NCBI GenBank assembly: GCA_003149835.1
Contig: QAMX01000169.1
Location: forward strand, 1 to 16,561
Direction of reading: 5' to 3'
Origin: Clostridiales bacterium
GTDB taxonomy: Bacteria > Bacillota > Clostridia > Oscillospirales > QAMX01
DNA length: 16,561 nucleotides
A program made the translations under genes and the position numbers. Every line of letters begins with the position of its first letter. The first letter of the stretch is position 1. Shown here in pieces: positions 16,397-16,561 of the stretch. The notes beneath the pieces were generated by a model. That model was not told the DNA's origin. It saw only the letters and a list, made by a program, of their open reading frames with translations, and did not search any database.

Positions 16397-16425
16397 ATAA
16401 TACCAAAAACAAAGGCGTTTGTCAA
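16397..16425 (-). promoter_or_regulatory. Sigma-A promoter of the ribosomal cluster
   Basis: On the minus strand the -35 box is TTGACA (16420-16425), then 17 bases, then TATTAT (16397-16402), preceded by TGG, an extended -10. Expected start is near 16390-16392 at a run of G. Upstream (16430-16470) are several A and T tracts that could act as an UP element, as expected for a strong ribosomal promoter. This is the only convincing promoter I see for the 31 genes. Confidence 0.88.
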
Positions 16426-16488
16426 GCGTTTTTTCAGAGTTTCTCAAAAAAATATCGTTTTTTTCTCTTCTGCCGCCAAAGCGCCGGT

Positions 16489-16517
16489 TTGACAAGGCGG
16501 CGCGATACTGGTATAAT
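16489..16517 (+). promoter_or_regulatory. Perfect-consensus divergent sigma-A promoter
   Basis: TTGACA at 16489-16494 and TATAAT at 16512-16517 are separated by exactly 17 bases, with TGG before the -10 (extended -10). All hexamer positions match consensus. It reads to the right and out of the window. The two -35 boxes are 63 bases apart back to back, and the A/T tracts between them may serve both promoters. Confidence 0.9.
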
Positions 16518-16561
16518 GATTGTGTATTTTCAAGTTCAGCGCGGCGGCCGCGCCATGTTAT
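16518..16561 (+). promoter_or_regulatory. Start of the divergent transcript, with a GC-rich hairpin
   Basis: The transcript should begin near 16524. A 6-bp GC hairpin (GCGCGG at 16539-16544 with CCGCGC at 16548-16553, three-base loop) lies close to its 5' end. An ATG at 16555-16557 has no ribosome site before it, so it is probably not a start codon. The gene itself is outside the window and its nature is unknown. Confidence 0.35.

Overview
The window holds one long ribosomal-protein gene cluster, all read from the minus strand. It is the fused S10, spc and alpha operons of a bacterium. In transcription order, from high to low coordinates, the genes are rpsJ-rplC-rplD-rplW-rplB-rpsS-rplV-rpsC-rplP-rpmC-rpsQ, then rplN-rplX-rplE-rpsN-rpsH-rplF-rplR-rpsE-rpmD-rplO-secY-adk-map-infA-rpmJ, then rpsM-rpsK-rpsD-rpoA-rplQ. 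All 31 genes look intact. Three starts were trimmed from longer open frames (rpsJ, rplC, rpoA), and rpmJ is too short for most ORF callers.

The organism is most likely a moderately GC-rich member of the Bacillota, class Clostridia. This is an inference from the gene order with adk-map-infA between secY and rpmJ, the short zinc-binding S14, the four-cysteine S4, the zinc-lid adenylate kinase, strong AGGAGG-type ribosome binding sites before most genes, and consensus sigma-A promoters. I cannot name a genus.

Right end (15898-16561): a 664-base gene-free stretch. It carries a near-consensus minus-strand promoter for the cluster (-35 at 16420-16425, -10 at 16397-16402). Back to back with it is a perfect-consensus plus-strand promoter (TTGACA, 17 bases, TATAAT at 16489-16517) for a gene beyond the window. 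The predicted 5' leader of the ribosomal operon is about 490 nt and strongly structured, with a three-way-junction-like fold just before the rpsJ ribosome binding site. The str genes (rpsL, rpsG, fusA, tuf) are not upstream.

Middle: genes are packed with gaps of about 14-54 bases or with 1-4 base stop/start overlaps. Two spacers stand out: 136 bases between rpsJ and rplC, holding three stem-loops of which two exclude each other, and 183 bases between rpsD and rpoA.

Left end (1-373): after rplQ there is a small two-part RNA fold (309-356), a good minus-strand intrinsic terminator (216-257), and a 17-bp perfect bidirectional terminator (76-121). Bases 1-75 may hold the end of a convergent gene.

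Together the genes make about half of the ribosomal proteins, the Sec translocon channel, the methionine-removing enzyme, an initiation factor, the RNA polymerase alpha subunit and adenylate kinase, so the cluster couples ribosome assembly, transcription, secretion and N-terminal processing. I found no mobile element, CRISPR array, tRNA, rRNA or novel protein system. The most interesting unexplained material is RNA structure in the leader, the two long spacers and the 3' region.
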